64,000 bases of DNA, from contig MNCI01002152.1 in assembly GCA_015680685.1 (NCBI GenBank), forward strand, positions 1,344-65,343, given 5' to 3'. Numbering within the stretch: the stretch's first letter is position 1; each line of letters begins with the position of its first letter. This document shows positions 12,061-23,549 of this stretch, piece by piece. Both the position numbers and the translations under genes were made by a program. The DNA is from Gnetum montanum (lineage: Eukaryota > Streptophyta > Gnetopsida > Gnetales > Gnetaceae). The notes beneath the pieces were generated by a model. That model saw nothing but the letters and a program-made list of their open reading frames with translations. It did not search any database and was not told where the DNA came from.

Positions 12061-13798
12061 CTATTCTCCTAAGAAATTCTTAGAGTAGTTTGAAATTTTT
12101 CATCCAAGAAGTCTTACATTTTATCAACTTTAGCTGATATTTCAGATACATATTTTTGTAATGCTAAATTTTTTTATTGCACAAATTCATCAAGTGATGT
12201 CTCCCCCTCATTGTCATAGAAAAAAACCTCGCTTTTGTAGAGAAAGGAACCCTTATTATACTCTTCTACATTTTCTCTCTTTTTTAGCTAAGCTTTTTCC
12301 TTAGCCACTTACTCAATCAGCCTCTGGATCTTATGGGTCCTTAACTTCAAAAGCCTCCCTTAGGCATAGATCCCAAGAGTTCTCCTTGTTTTAGTTTGAA
12401 GCCCATCAATGATATGGTGTAGCTAGTCCTCTTGAGAATAGTCATGGCCTAGGATTGATATAATAGAGAGTAGTACTTGTCCATGGCCGCATCCAAGGAC
12501 TCATGAGTTTCCTATTTTCATCCTTGGATTTTCCTTTTGACACTTGAGAGTACGTCTGGTACTTATCATTGAATATTTTAAGCATTGTACTCCACCTTCA
12601 AATTGATTCTAGTTCCAAGAACTAGTACCAACTTTTAGCTTCTTTGACAAGTGTCCTAAAAATAGCTTTAATTTATGCCATTCATTTTCCATATTCTGTA
12701 AGGCACAAGCATCATGAAATTCTTACAAATGATTTTGTGGATATAAATTATATTCCCTTTCGAATTTATGGATATTATTCATATCCAACCATTTAATTTA
12801 GCTATCTTTCGCGTGCCTTGTTGGGATCCTAACAGCCTCTATAATGTTCAACAAGTTTCTCATTACTAGCAAGGGTCCATCATACTGATAGTAATCATGG
12901 TGGCTCCTATCATAACCATGAGGCCTATGATGATCCCTATGGTCTCTTCTTTATTTTTTCTAATCATCTCTTCACTACTCATTCTCACTGTATCTATCAT
13001 TACAATGGGATCAACAATCATCCCAATCCCATCACTCACATCCATCATGGTCCTTCTTGTCTTTGCAACTCCAATTGGAGTTGGAGGAGGAAGACAATGA
13101 GGATGAAGAAGTAAAGAGGAAGGGAAGCCACCACTAGTGTGATGTATGCTGCTTTCTCTTCTCTAGTTCCTACCATAGTTACCATGTTTATCCTTATCCT
13201 AGTGCTTATCCTCGTTTCTACCCTAGCTGCCCCCTTTCGAGGATTTTTGATTATGAGATCCACTATTTGCAAAACCAAGGTTGGTTACAGTTGACTATAT
13301 CTACTAGTTAAGGGCCTCCTCATCAAACAGAGGAAGAGAATCAATGTATTAACACCTCCCCAAAAGGAAGTCCTTCCCTTCTTTATGTGTCTATAGGAAC
13401 AATTGGGTAGGACCCTTTTTACCTTTTTTGTCCTTTTATCAAGTCTCCATCTATTGATCTTTCTTTTTCTATGCCTCTATGGGATGATAATCCAAATAGG
13501 CATGATCTTGCACTTCATATTTAGAATTAAGTCTAGTAATGCCCAACCTGATAAGATTGTTTAAGAGCATTGTAGGAACAAATTGGTCGAGATACAACAT
13601 GATGTTGTCTTCCATGTTCCTCCACTATAGCTACTCATCCTAATGTAGGATGAAGGTGAAGTCCAAATTATACTCATCTAGATGAGTATAGATCACTTTG
13701 AACTATTAGGACACTAGTGTCATATGACCTTCTTCTTATTGTTAATTGTATCCACTTACAAACAATGGTAGAGAGTCTTCCTTATGAGAAGAAGCCAT
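12061..13798 (-). pseudogene. Element B gag
   Basis: ATG at 13798 (MASSHKEDSLP). The minus strand carries an RDH-rich basic segment at 13080-12870 (RRDHRDHHRPHGYDRSHHD), then the retrotransposon gag core at about 12800-12250: a DACALQNMENEWHKLKLF-like helix, LSSVKRKIQGWKQ-like and LDAAMDKYYSLL-like segments, and HHIIDGLQTKTRRTLG. These match gag of element G (LRRQIQEWK, RNYSLLNKF, YHIMNGLHNETTETLG). Gag forms the particle that packages element RNA. The frame has numerous stops and shifts; its C-terminal part is displaced to 8412 by the nested LTRs. Confidence 0.7.
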
Positions 13799-13927
13799 GT
13801 TAGTTCTTAAGAAAAATAGTGTGTGTATGTTATTATTATTTATCTCAATGATGTGGCCTTAGGATTCATTACAGCATCATTTAATAATTTCACAAACTTC
13901 CTAGGTAGTGCATGTAGCTAACTAAAT

Positions 13928-13945
13928 TCCCTAGCAATAATGCCA
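13928..13945 (-). promoter_or_regulatory. Primer binding site of element B (tRNA-Asp type, decayed)
   Basis: In sense it reads TGGCATTATTGCTAGGGA, one base after the LTR terminus. The complement of plant tRNA-Asp 3' end is TGGCGCCGTTGCCGGGGA; all six differences are transitions (C to T or G to A), as expected from methylated-cytosine decay. Confidence 0.75.
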
Positions 13946-13946
13946 A

Positions 13947-14717
13947 TGATGAGTGACAAGTATAACCTACACCCAGACATAAAAATTACAAGTGTTCATG
14001 CACAATCCAATCAAATTCCATAGACTTTAGCTCTCTAAATGCACATGATCTAGGATAGTGAATCTAGGGATATGATCGTTGTCTTCTTAGTTTCACTTAT
14101 ATAAGTACAAGTGTATGGTTAAGTGTAACTAAGGCACATGATTTGTATAAGTTTACTGTAAAATAAAGTAATTAAGTATTAATTAATTTAATAAACTATC
14201 TAATGTCTTAACCTATTTCCTAGCATAAGCATCCAGTCCTACCTACTATACACATCTTGAATGCATTATATTGCTGCTAGGTTACCAAGTGTGAGTCACT
14301 GCTGGGATTACCAAGTATTAAAGTTATGTTTGATTTGGTTGTACTTATGTGAATTAATTAATCGTATTTAATTAACTAATGAGCATTGAAGTAAATTACA
14401 TGAATAAAAAAGTGCATTAAAGTAAACATTAAGCTATTTTCGAATGTTGCAAGGTATTTCAAGAAGTTCATCTTTATTGCCATCACATTGAAGTGTCCAA
14501 GTACATTAATTCTTGAATAAGGATCCATACACTTTTTGACTCCTACTACAGGCACTAAAAAAATATTCTAACTATTGAGAAATAAACTATAATAACTTCC
14601 CTAAGTTATGGAGCTAATGATGTCATAAATGTGATGGGTGTGCATATTTATATAGGTAGATTAAGACATCACATTGACACATATGCATCAACACAACCCA
14701 TCGATGATGAAATATCA
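13947..14717 (-). repeat. 5' LTR of element B
   Basis: 771 bp. The sense start is TGATATTTCATCATCGATGG (ending at plus 14717) and the sense end is CACTCATCA at 13947. It aligns with 700-1515. A TATA-like TATATAAAT in sense is near 14646-14654. Followed by AGTTG. Confidence 0.85.
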
Positions 14718-14722
14718 AGTTG
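14718..14722. repeat. Target-site duplication AGTTG (right)
   Basis: Exact copy of 695-699, flanking the other end of element B. Confidence 0.85.
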
Positions 14723-15040
14723 TGTCTTCACAGCTTCTAGAGAAAACTCCATAAAAGGACCAAAGTTCAATTCCATGAAGACCATGGACATGATAGATTT
14801 TCCTTGTATGGCTTGAAGGCATTCTGGAGATGATGTAAGCCACTACCCTTGTTCAAGTATAGGCAATGCTTCTACCTTTCCTTTGGCTGAGTACTCAATG
14901 GTGGGAGTTTGTTGATGAATGCTACATGATTGGGCTTCCTGCTTTGCATGTTCTACTTGTGGAGTTTGTTCTCTTGCTTAGCCTCTTTCATGGCCTCTTG
15001 GTGTTTTACTTCCATGTTAAAAGGATCCTTCAACTACTAG
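14723..15040 (-). pseudogene. Element F downstream ORF, N-terminal part
   Basis: The minus strand reads as protein from about 15040, including EVKHQEAMKEAKQENK and MSMVFMELNFGPFMEFSLEA, up to the element B junction, and continues at 699. This corresponds to 4570-4230 of element B. It is the first part of the coiled-coil/transposon-domain ORF. Short and degenerate; the start codon is not certain. Confidence 0.5.
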
Positions 15041-17290
15041 TCTCTTTGGGACCATCTGCAGTCATCAATAGTTTGAAATTATTAAAGTGTTTAAATCAAT
15101 TCATAATAGTTCTTTATCTTCCTCATACTCTTGGTTAGATCAAGTTCTTATCTCATTATAATGATATAGTTAGAAAAATTTTCAAAATGAAACCTTTTTA
15201 GTGTTATATCCTTTACTATTAGGACTTCCCACAATTATCATTACCTTGTTATTGTGTCCTAAAATGGTTGGTATAGTTTATTAGGAGAATTAACTAGGTT
15301 CTTTAGCTTAGGTGTGATTGATTAATGATGATCTTCTTATTAATTTCTTATAATTATCCTTTATAATATCTTCCATGAGTTAGAAAATTTTTTTGCCCAA
15401 GTTTCCAAATGTACCTCAAAATATACCCCCCATAACTAAGTTGAGCACTCTAGGATCAACAAGGTTCAAGAACTTCAAAAATCGAAGCTATGCAGATGAA
15501 GTTATGACCTTGTAAAGTTAGCTTGCTAATGCTCAAAGAGAAAACTACAAAAACTTCTCTTGCTATAAAATGAATGAATGAAAACTTTTGCTACCTCCTA
15601 TGCATATATATACTATTTTTATGTGCACAACATTACAGATGAGTCATTGTAGATGCAACATCGCATGAGCAACAACATCATAGCTACGATGTCACCATAA
15701 AAAAATTTCAAGTTTTTGTTGAATTTTTTGAGAACAAATGAGTCAATTGAAATGTTTGGAAGATGTTCAGCTTGTCCAAAGGGTCTTGGATAATTAATGA
15801 TGCTTAGTTTTCAAAAATTTTGCATTCAAAGTTCCCAAGAAAGGAATCTCAAGCAACAAAAGTATATTGGGTCAATTTGAGATAGATTGAATGTTTAGAG
15901 TTGATGGATAGGTTTGAAGATGATATGGGAAGTGTTTATTGTGTTTTGATTATTTCAAAAGGTACAAGATGATGTGTAATTTCTTGTCAAGTATGAGATA
16001 CAACAATTATACAAGTGGGTCCTCCCTAAAGCAGGCTCCAACCATCAGTGGCCATGTATAACCATGGCTAAAAGTGTCTGTAATTACTTAAGGAGTTGAA
16101 TGTAAGACATACCTATCTAGAAAAACACACATGTTAGTATCAACAGATTTGGAAAATCTCACTATATTATACAAAACCATAAGGTTATGATGAAATATGT
16201 AATGAGATGAAATGGACCGTAGAAGAGATTGTTGAAATTAGGACATGAGGTATCTTACCATAGGCATAATGAATTCTTGTGTGTACTTTATGATTAAAGT
16301 AATTATTAGCCTTTATATATAAGATTCAAACCAACTTTAAACCACTTACCAGTGACATCGCATTGTTTTATCCCTAGGATTCACAACCATAAGACTACCA
16401 CTATTGCAAGGTGTTTCACCACTTTGTGTGTTAAAGGAAGGAGTTTATTTGTTACACTCTTTATTTTTGAGATTCTTGAGAAGCCACCTACCTTCACGGA
16501 TGGGTAACATGTCTTTCCAGTGGGATCCCCAAAAAATCTATTATGTGCATGAATTTTATTTTTGACTATGTTGGCCTTACCAAAAGACTACCTACAAGCA
16601 TGGGTAACATGTCTTTCTAGTGACATTGTAAGGCAACACTTATTGTACTCTTTACAAAACTTGTTGTACTCTTACTCCCATTTTTCTTAGGTCTTCAAGA
16701 AAAAATACATCCTTAACAACAAGATAGAATCCACAATAGTAATCCAAGAGAATCCACAAGTTCCCTTGATGTCACATCCTTGTCATTACCAATTAATTCC
16801 TCCATTTTTTGTCTAGGCATAATGATCACAAGTTTATTCTTAGTTTTATTATGAGAAGAATATCATTATGGCCATTGTAAGAACCTTTTATTGTTGGAAT
16901 GGATGGATGGGTGTCATGGGCTCATTTTATAGGTAATCTATCCCTTATGATTAGATAATATGGGGCAATCTTCATCTTATTGGGACTACATATTACTTTA
17001 TGCCTTGCACTTTATTGAAAAATTAACAAAAATATGCACAAAAATGGATAATTCAAATTATAGAAAAAATGGTAAAATAAAATAGAAATTTGAAAAATAT
17101 TAAATAATATCAAGAGATTAAGAAATGAAAAAAATACAAAAGAATGAAAAGATATAAAAGAATGTGAAAATTGGTAAGAAATGTGACAAGGTGTAACTAG
17201 AAATTATAAACAAAAAAGAATTAGAAAACAGAAAGTTGAAAAGCACTTATTAATTCCTAAGTTAAGGTAAGACATCTCCCTCATGACTGA
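15041..17290 (-). other. Element F noncoding spacer
   Basis: No coding frame seen. Collinear with 4571-6480: CAAGTGGGTCCTCC at 16013-16026; the TGGGTAACATGTCTTTC motif twice (16500-16518 and 16601-16617); GATGTCACATCCTTGTC near 16760. 17020-17250 is A-rich, U-rich in sense. No reverse transcriptase or integrase motif was seen here, so F, like B, lacks pol between protease and downstream ORF. Confidence 0.5.
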
Positions 17291-17292
17291 AC

Positions 17293-19047
17293 TCATGGTT
17301 GAGTGTTTGGAAAATGGACCCTTAGATCCCTTGGATCATACACTCTGGATTTCTCATTTATCATCCTTAGTGATTTGGTTTTTTGGTTATTATCCCATGT
17401 AATATTGATGATAATCAAGTTTTGGTCTTTTGAATATATATATTTCATTGGACTAGATGGCCTTTCAATTTCAGAAGGTCCAACTATACTTTCTTGTTTA
17501 TTCTTAAATTCAAATTTTAATTCTCCATTTTCATTATTCATTGGTGTATGGTTGTGGTTTATAATATCCTTTTGGGAGTTCTCAGTTTGGGTCATTTTCT
17601 TAGGGTAGGAGCTAATAAGTGAGTCATACAATTCCATGCATGTTTTGGATAGTTTTATGTTCTCAATTTTCAGCCACTAGGCATCTTTTGGTTTAGTGAC
17701 CCTTATTCCTTCTTGTACACACACTTGTTTCTCATATCTGTTGTGAACTATTTTAAGGACTATGTTGACATTTTGAAGTTTCAACAACTACAACCTTCAT
17801 TATCATTAGTTATGCATGGTATTCTTTGTGTATGTATGGCCCCTTACTCATCTTCTTTAGAGATTTCCATGGATAAATCTCTCATTCGTAACTTAGCATT
17901 TATTGTGCTAACCCATGCTCTCCCCATAATGATAGGAAATTCCTTATCATCATTCTTCATGTCAATCACTAGAAAATCTACTGGATAAGACCACTCATTG
18001 ATAGTGGTCACCACATTGTCTATTTGTCCCAAAGGAAAGGTGACAAACTGGTCTACCAGCTCTAACCTTATGTTACACTTTTTTAAAGGTGACAAGTTCC
18101 ATGCCTTGTATATTTCTTGATATATCAAGTTAACTTCAAAACTTGAGTCTAATAGAGCTTTGCATGGTGAGTTTCCAGCTACTTGTAAACAAATTAGAGG
18201 AATTCCTAGATCAATTATTTTCTTAGGAAGTCTTCTTACCTTAAACTTCTCTGATACTATCTCAGTTAACATGACAATTTTAAATTTCTGAGCTAGTTGT
18301 GGTAGAAGCATAGTGCTTGTAAGAGGGTTTTTTGTATAAGAAACATGATTCAATGAAGCTTCAACTCTACCAACATTTTTAGGAATTATCCTAAAGAAAG
18401 GACATTTCCTCAATTTTCCTTTAGCATTGTTGGTATGATCCTCTCTTTATATATTCACTACCCTTGTTGCACTTTCCTACTAAGGTTGTGATGGCAACTC
18501 TCCCTACATTGCAAGTGGTGGTAATGGCAATAGAGGGTTGGAGGGTTGACTGAATGGACTAGCTATTGTTTGATGTACATATGAATTAGAATCCATCCTT
18601 GGAGTTATATGTCTATAGTACTCAGGTGGATAATATTGAAAAGTGTAAACTACTGTGTTCCTTAAAGATATTAGACACTGCACATAATATCCATAAGGGT
18701 CTAGCTGCCAATATGGGTACTATTACCTTATTGGTGACATTCCCCACACTTATGGTTATTTCCACTATTACTAAAATTGCTCCTATGATTATGGATAAGC
18801 TCCACTTGGATAATAAGCAAGTTAAAAGGACTTTCTATAGTTACCATGAGGGTAAGACAACTATTTTGGCATTGGTTGTTTGAAAATCTTGGATTAAATG
18901 TATATGCCCTTGATTCTTGAAAATGTGCCATCATAGGATAGCATCCTTTAGGATGTTTTTACTAGCACACTATACACCCTTCCTCATCATCTGAGCTTGA
19001 ATTAGTGCATTCTTCCATTAAAGCAACTTTTCCTTTTTATTTCTAGT
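17293..19047 (-). pseudogene. Element F gag C-terminus and aspartic protease
   Basis: The longest open stretch (18413-17844, 189 codons) is a retroviral-type protease: KIVMLTEIVSEKFKV, then CKALLDSSFEVNLIYQEIY at the active site, a hydrophobic VDFLVIDM strand, and PIIMGRAWVSTINAKLRMRD. The protease cuts the element polyprotein, but the active-site triad is D-S-S instead of D-S/T-G. Upstream (18990-18600) the acidic/cysteine segment (EECTNSSSDDEEGC, MMAHFQESRAY) matches element B. Downstream 17637-17293 encodes a hydrophilic tail (MELYDSLISSYPKKMTQTEN...). The upstream gag core is missing, cut off by the LTR of element G at 19048. Confidence 0.7.
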
Positions 19048-19072
19048 TGATGAATCATGGTTTGTCATGTGC

Positions 19073-19128
19073 TAATATTGGACCCTTAACATCGAACCCT
19101 TGATATCAAACCCTCGATATCAAGTACG
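19073..19128 (+). repeat. 14-bp tandem repeat in U3, four units
   Basis: Units TAATATTGGACCCT, TAACATCGAACCCT, TGATATCAAACCCT and CGATATCAAGTACG run head to tail. The 3' LTR carries seven (24188-24285). The position upstream of the TATA box suggests a promoter element. Confidence 0.8.
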
Positions 19129-19187
19129 CAATATTGTAGCCTAGATAATGATATCGAATACATGATATTGTGATTCCTGTGTAAGCC

Positions 19188-19195
19188 TATAAATA
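19188..19195 (+). promoter_or_regulatory. TATA box of element G LTR
   Basis: TATAAATA in AAGCCTATAAATACACC, preserved as TATAAATG at 24345-24352 in the other LTR. It would direct Pol II transcription starting about 30 bases on, near 19220. Confidence 0.65.
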
Positions 19196-19941
19196 CACCT
19201 TTGGGTGCATAAGAAGGGAGGAAGTAGGTTAGTATAAAAGTAGAGTCCTTTTGTTCATTTTTAGTTCATCTCAACTCTTTCCCTAGTGCATGCCTGTAGT
19301 GTGATGATTGTAATTGTATAGAACCTTTATGAGAGTGCAATGTACCTGGACATGCAAATGACCAACAAGAAAGATTGAGACTAATCCATCATTGCAGCAT
19401 TCACTTAGTTTTAATTGCTTAATTCTTAATATTATTTATTGCTTTCTTAATTAATTTTTCTTTACCTTCCTTGTTATTAAACGTGGAATGAGTATGACTT
19501 AATCATGAGCATTTAAGTGTGACTACTTGGTAACCCAATAGCGTATCTAGGAGCGCTCAAGTAATATACGCTTGGTAATCCTAGAAGTAGTACACAAGGT
19601 CCAAGATGTGTATGGATGATAAGGACAGATGCTCATCGTACTTCGAATAGCTTAGATTCTCTTCTCCCACTTCCTCTTATCTTAAAACAAAGTTATTTTC
19701 CATTGCCTCTAGGAGTAGCACTAGTTTAGGCCCACATCATACACCTCAACATCATACACCTCAATCTGGACTAAATCGTATGTGACAAAGCAAATACTAA
19801 TCCAGGTGGAAAGATAGCAAACTATGATCAACATGTAACTATCTAGATACAACAACTAGCCCATCTATGGAGTTCAACGAGATCATGCATGAATTCTCAT
19901 ATTCATATGGTTGAGTGTAGGTGTACCTAGCCACTCATCAT

Positions 19942-19959
19942 TGGTGCCATTGTTGAGGA
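19942..19959 (+). promoter_or_regulatory. Primer binding site of element G (tRNA-Asp type, decayed)
   Basis: TGGTGCCATTGTTGAGGA, one base after the LTR. It differs from the complement of tRNA-Asp (TGGCGCCGTTGCCGGGGA) at five places, all C-to-T or G-to-A, three of them in CpG. Confidence 0.8.
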
Positions 19960-20072
19960 TGGTGCTAGTTATCTAGATTAGTTACATCACCCAAAATTGT
20001 TATGAAAATGCCTTGACAATATACCTTTTAGAAAAAAAGTAATTGCAATTAAGCCACACACAATTCATCACA

Positions 20073-21900
20073 ATGTCTCTCTCACAAGGCTATGACAATG
20101 CAACAACTAGTAAGGTAATTCATTGGAGAACCAATGAATTATATGATGATGAAGACGAAGTTTGGAGTACTCAATCTTATGCAAGGGTCTCCTATGTACA
20201 TAAAAAAAGACAACATCATCCCAATTCACAATTCCATAGCCTACCTAGTGATGATGAACCCCTGCTAGCCACTAAGAGCCTAATGCATATACAAGAGGTT
20301 GTTCAAATATCCCAAAAGCATTGCAAGGAAAGCTGTCTACCCATGCTTGATCTAAACAACCTTTCCAAGTTTTCAGGAGGCTATGATTTAGATTTGCAAC
20401 ATCATTTACAAGCCTTATATGATGCCTATGTATGGAAAAATATTGATAATGGATGGAAGAAACTTAAGCTCTTTCCTATGAAACTCGTTGTCCAAGTAAA
20501 AGTATGGTATAGGTCCTTAAGACCAAAATCAATTCAATGTTGGCTGACAATGGTAGAACTCTTCAATGAAAGATATCAAACCGATGCAAGAGTTTCAACC
20601 TTGAGGAGACAAATCCAAGAATGGAAATAGGGACAATAGGAACCCTTGGATATGGCCTTAGAAAGAAACTACTCTTTGTTAAACAAATTCCCAAGCCATG
20701 GGTTCTCCAAGGAAAGGCTAATGTATCACATCATGAATGGGCTCCATAATGAAACAACGGAGACCCTAGGGATGTATGCCTGAGGTCAACTATATGAGCT
20801 ACAAACCCACCAATTCCAAGAGCTTATTAAGCATGTAGCAAAAGAAGAAGGAAAAATGGCTAAATGGGAGAATGTTGAAAGCTCTCAACAAGACCAAAAT
20901 CTCGAATTTGCAAAGGTCCATTATCATGAAGAGGAGAAATCACGTCACCTCAAGGTGGGATCATTTGTACCAATACTACGATCACTAGATGAAATTGAGG
21001 CAAAGATCAATAAGATGATGGACTGCGTATTTGAAAGATGTGGAGAATATGCCAACATTATTAGAGGTAGAACCATGACAATCCAAGAAATAGAAAGAAC
21101 ACCACTAGACAATTGGAAAGAAGGGTTGAAGAAAATAAGGATAAGAACTCAACTACAAATCATATGTATCAGTGTAACATTTTCCTGTACAATCACCCCA
21201 AAGGTTAATGCCATATCTTGTTACATTTACGTAAGCATTGGGGAAGAATGTTACATCTAGAGTTTGTACAGAAATACCAAGTTCAACCATAGTGGCAAAA
21301 ACCCCAATCATGGGAAAGGCTACCATCAAACTGGTTGTATCCTTCCTACCATCTAAACCCAAGTGCTTATTATGTTCAACATCCTATTTCCCCAACTAGG
21401 TCAATATCCTCTATCTCACCACATCATTATCATTCTCCTAAGTATTATCAATCCATGTCCTCTTCCACAAGATCACCACCTCATGCTCCTTGTACCTCTC
21501 CTTGGCCTCAATATTCTCATCCTTCACCTCCTTCTACATCAACACCAATAGTACCAATAGGATTTGCACCACAACATCAATCCACAAATGTTACTTGCGT
21601 TGCTACTATCAACTATAGTGGGAATCCTCCACAATAGTAAAGGTGTCCCTTCTTTAGATGTGATTGTAGAAAGGGACAACACAGTTCTGAGATCATTGCA
21701 TCCTCCCACCCAACACAAGTTCAACACTATGGTGCATCTTTCTCCTCAAACCTAATGGTTCGTGTTACCTTATCAGGGCCACTAATTAATACTCCAACAA
21801 CCATGTAGCCCAATGAATATAACCACATAGGGAGACATATTGATCCTTGCATACCATCTTATGGTCAAGGATTCCATAGTGAGTTAACTTCTTATCAATT
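20073..21900 (+). pseudogene. Element G gag
   Basis: ATG at 20073 (MSLSQGYDNATTSKVIHW) is preferred to the TTG at 20043. The gag core is at codons 90-190: LNNLSKFSGGYDLDLQHHL, WKKLKLFPMKL, ELFNERYQTDARVSTLRRQI, continuing past stops at 20628, 20637 and 20781 as YSLLNKFPSHGFSKERL, YHIMNGLHNETTETLG and ELIKHVAKEEGKMAKW. All three stops are explained by one C-to-T change (CAG to TAG twice, CGA to TGA). A frameshift near 21170 moves to a Pro/Ser/His-rich tail (21335-21637: SSSTRSPPHAPCTSPWPQYS). Gag coats the packaged RNA. Non-functional as it stands. Confidence 0.75.
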
Positions 21901-22124
21901 AACGAGATCTTATAACTTGGCCCACTATGTCAACTTTAATCAAGTGTGTGAACCTCAATGTGGATATAGTCCAACCATCACATGAAAAGACACCCAATGG
22001 TTTGGATATGACTGGGTCCCAATATTTCCAAATGCATGGATCCAACCATTCCATTTATTAATTCTCACCATGATCACAAGTTTAGATATGGGGGATATCC
22101 TCCATTCTAACAAGAAGAATTAAT

Positions 22125-22262
22125 AAAATTTTTTTCTTTTCTATAATTTTACAATTTTTTGTTTTCTAGTTTTTTCATCTTTTGATTTTTTGTTTTATCT
22201 TTTTATTTTTTGTTTCATCTTTTTATTTATTTATTGTCTTATCTTTTTATCTTTTTTTGTGT
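22125..22262 (+). other. T-rich (U-rich in RNA) tract after gag
   Basis: Runs of T with repeated TTTTATCTTTTT and TTTTTTGTTTTATC. The equivalent place in B (6296-6430) and F (17020-17250) is A-rich on the plus strand, hence also U-rich in element RNA. Confidence 0.6.
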
Positions 22263-23549
22263 AATATCATCTATGAATAAAACACTCATGTAACCAGTCA
22301 GTTGAGGGGTTGTTCTATGCTATCAAGTCACAAGTGACTAATTATTTAGACAGTGAGCCCACAACATTCACCCACCCATTCTATTAATAAGAGGTTCTAC
22401 TTTAGGTATGATAATATTCTTGACATCATTAAAAAATAAAGTAATTTTATGCTTATTATGCCCAGAGTGAAGAATGATGGACTAAGAAGGAATGTCCAAG
22501 GTGTCACACCAAGGGGACTTATGGATTCTTCTTGGGGACATCTATAGGTGCTATCATGTAGCCTGGTTGTACTAAGATCCTTGTAGATCTAATCAAAAAT
22601 GAGAGTAAGAGTAATAAAGGCACTCAACAGAAACTCGATGCTATTCTGGGGATCCCACTGGAAAGACATGCACCCATGCCTAAAGGTTGGCGACTTCTCC
22701 AATTCACTATTGGGAAGAACAAAGTGCCAAAGTGGCTAGAAAGAAAAAAAACAAAAAAAAAAGAACCACACAATAAAATATCAAAAGAAAAAATTGTTTG
22801 TGTGTGCCACAGATTCCAAATCACTCCTCCCTTTGACAAAATTCCAAGTGATCATACGCCTTGCTGTTGTGGTGCTCTTATGGTTGCCCATCATTAGATG
22901 AAACCATGCGATGTCACTGATTTTGGAGTGATGGGATAATGACACATTAATCACGCCCTACACTTAGGATTCATTGTATCTTGGGTTAGTTACCTCATGT
23001 CCCAATCTCTGCAATCCCTTCTATAGTTCACCTCATCTTGTTGTTCATGTATTTGTAACTCATGTCTTGTGTAGCATTGAATTCATACCTCATCATGGTG
23101 GTATCTACATGTGTGTGTTTTGTGGAGCTAGTGTGGATTAAATTAAACCCTTCTAGTGCCTATGGACATTTTAAGGTGTAGTTATCTAAGGGCATGAAAG
23201 GTAGAAACCTGCTTTGGGAAGGATCCACTTGCGTGGCTTTTGTAATTTGTACTTTTTTCACACCACCACATCAATTTATACCCTCCGAGTACTTCATTGG
23301 AAAATCTATTCTTTCCTTTGTAATCATTTTATTAAATGTTCCTCAAAACCATTACATGCCCTTTGATGTGTCACCTAAAAAAATCAGGTCTGACATTAAA
23401 CTTTTAGGGTAACTTCTTTGAAAAAATTTCTAACTCTAAAATCACACTAGGTAAAGAATTCAACATTTATTAAAGGTAATGAGTAAGGTATGAAATAACT
23501 AAACTTATTTCAATAACCTTACTAATAATTGATCTTTATGTGGTTATAG
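22263..23549 (+). other. Element G spacer with a conserved segment
   Basis: 22440-22900 has a partly open frame (22676-22897: MPKGWRLLQFTIGKNKVPKW), and contains CTGGAAAGACATGCACCCAT (22658-22677), the counterpart of the motif in B and F spacers. AACCATGCGATGTCACTGAT (22901-22920) matches F near 16350 in reverse. 22920-23549 is otherwise featureless. I see no pol domain. Whether the 22450-22900 frame was ever a protein is unclear. Confidence 0.45.

Larger units (their letters stand above)
700..14717 (-). mobile_element. Element B: complete family-1 LTR retrotransposon with nested LTRs
   Basis: About 14 kb bounded by LTRs (700-1515 and 13947-14717) and a perfect AGTTG duplication. Read on the minus strand the order is: 5' LTR, tRNA-Asp-like primer site (13945-13928), gag (13798-12061), foreign LTRs (12060-8413), gag C-terminus and protease (8412-6700), A-rich (U-rich in sense) spacer, noncoding spacer, downstream coiled-coil ORF (4570-1790), purine-rich stretch, 3' LTR. 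Without the nested insertion the internal region is about 8.8 kb. I found no RT, RNase H or integrase motif, so it looks non-autonomous. It is inserted in element F, which is in the same orientation. All frames carry stops. Confidence 0.85.
19048..19940 (+). repeat. 5' LTR of element G
   Basis: 893 bp from TGATGAATCATGG to CACTCATCA, followed by the primer site. Upstream of TATAAATA (19188-19195) lies a 14-base tandem repeat of four units. It shares with the other family-1 LTRs the CTTGGTAACCC...CTTGGTAATCC block (19527-19592). Confidence 0.85.
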
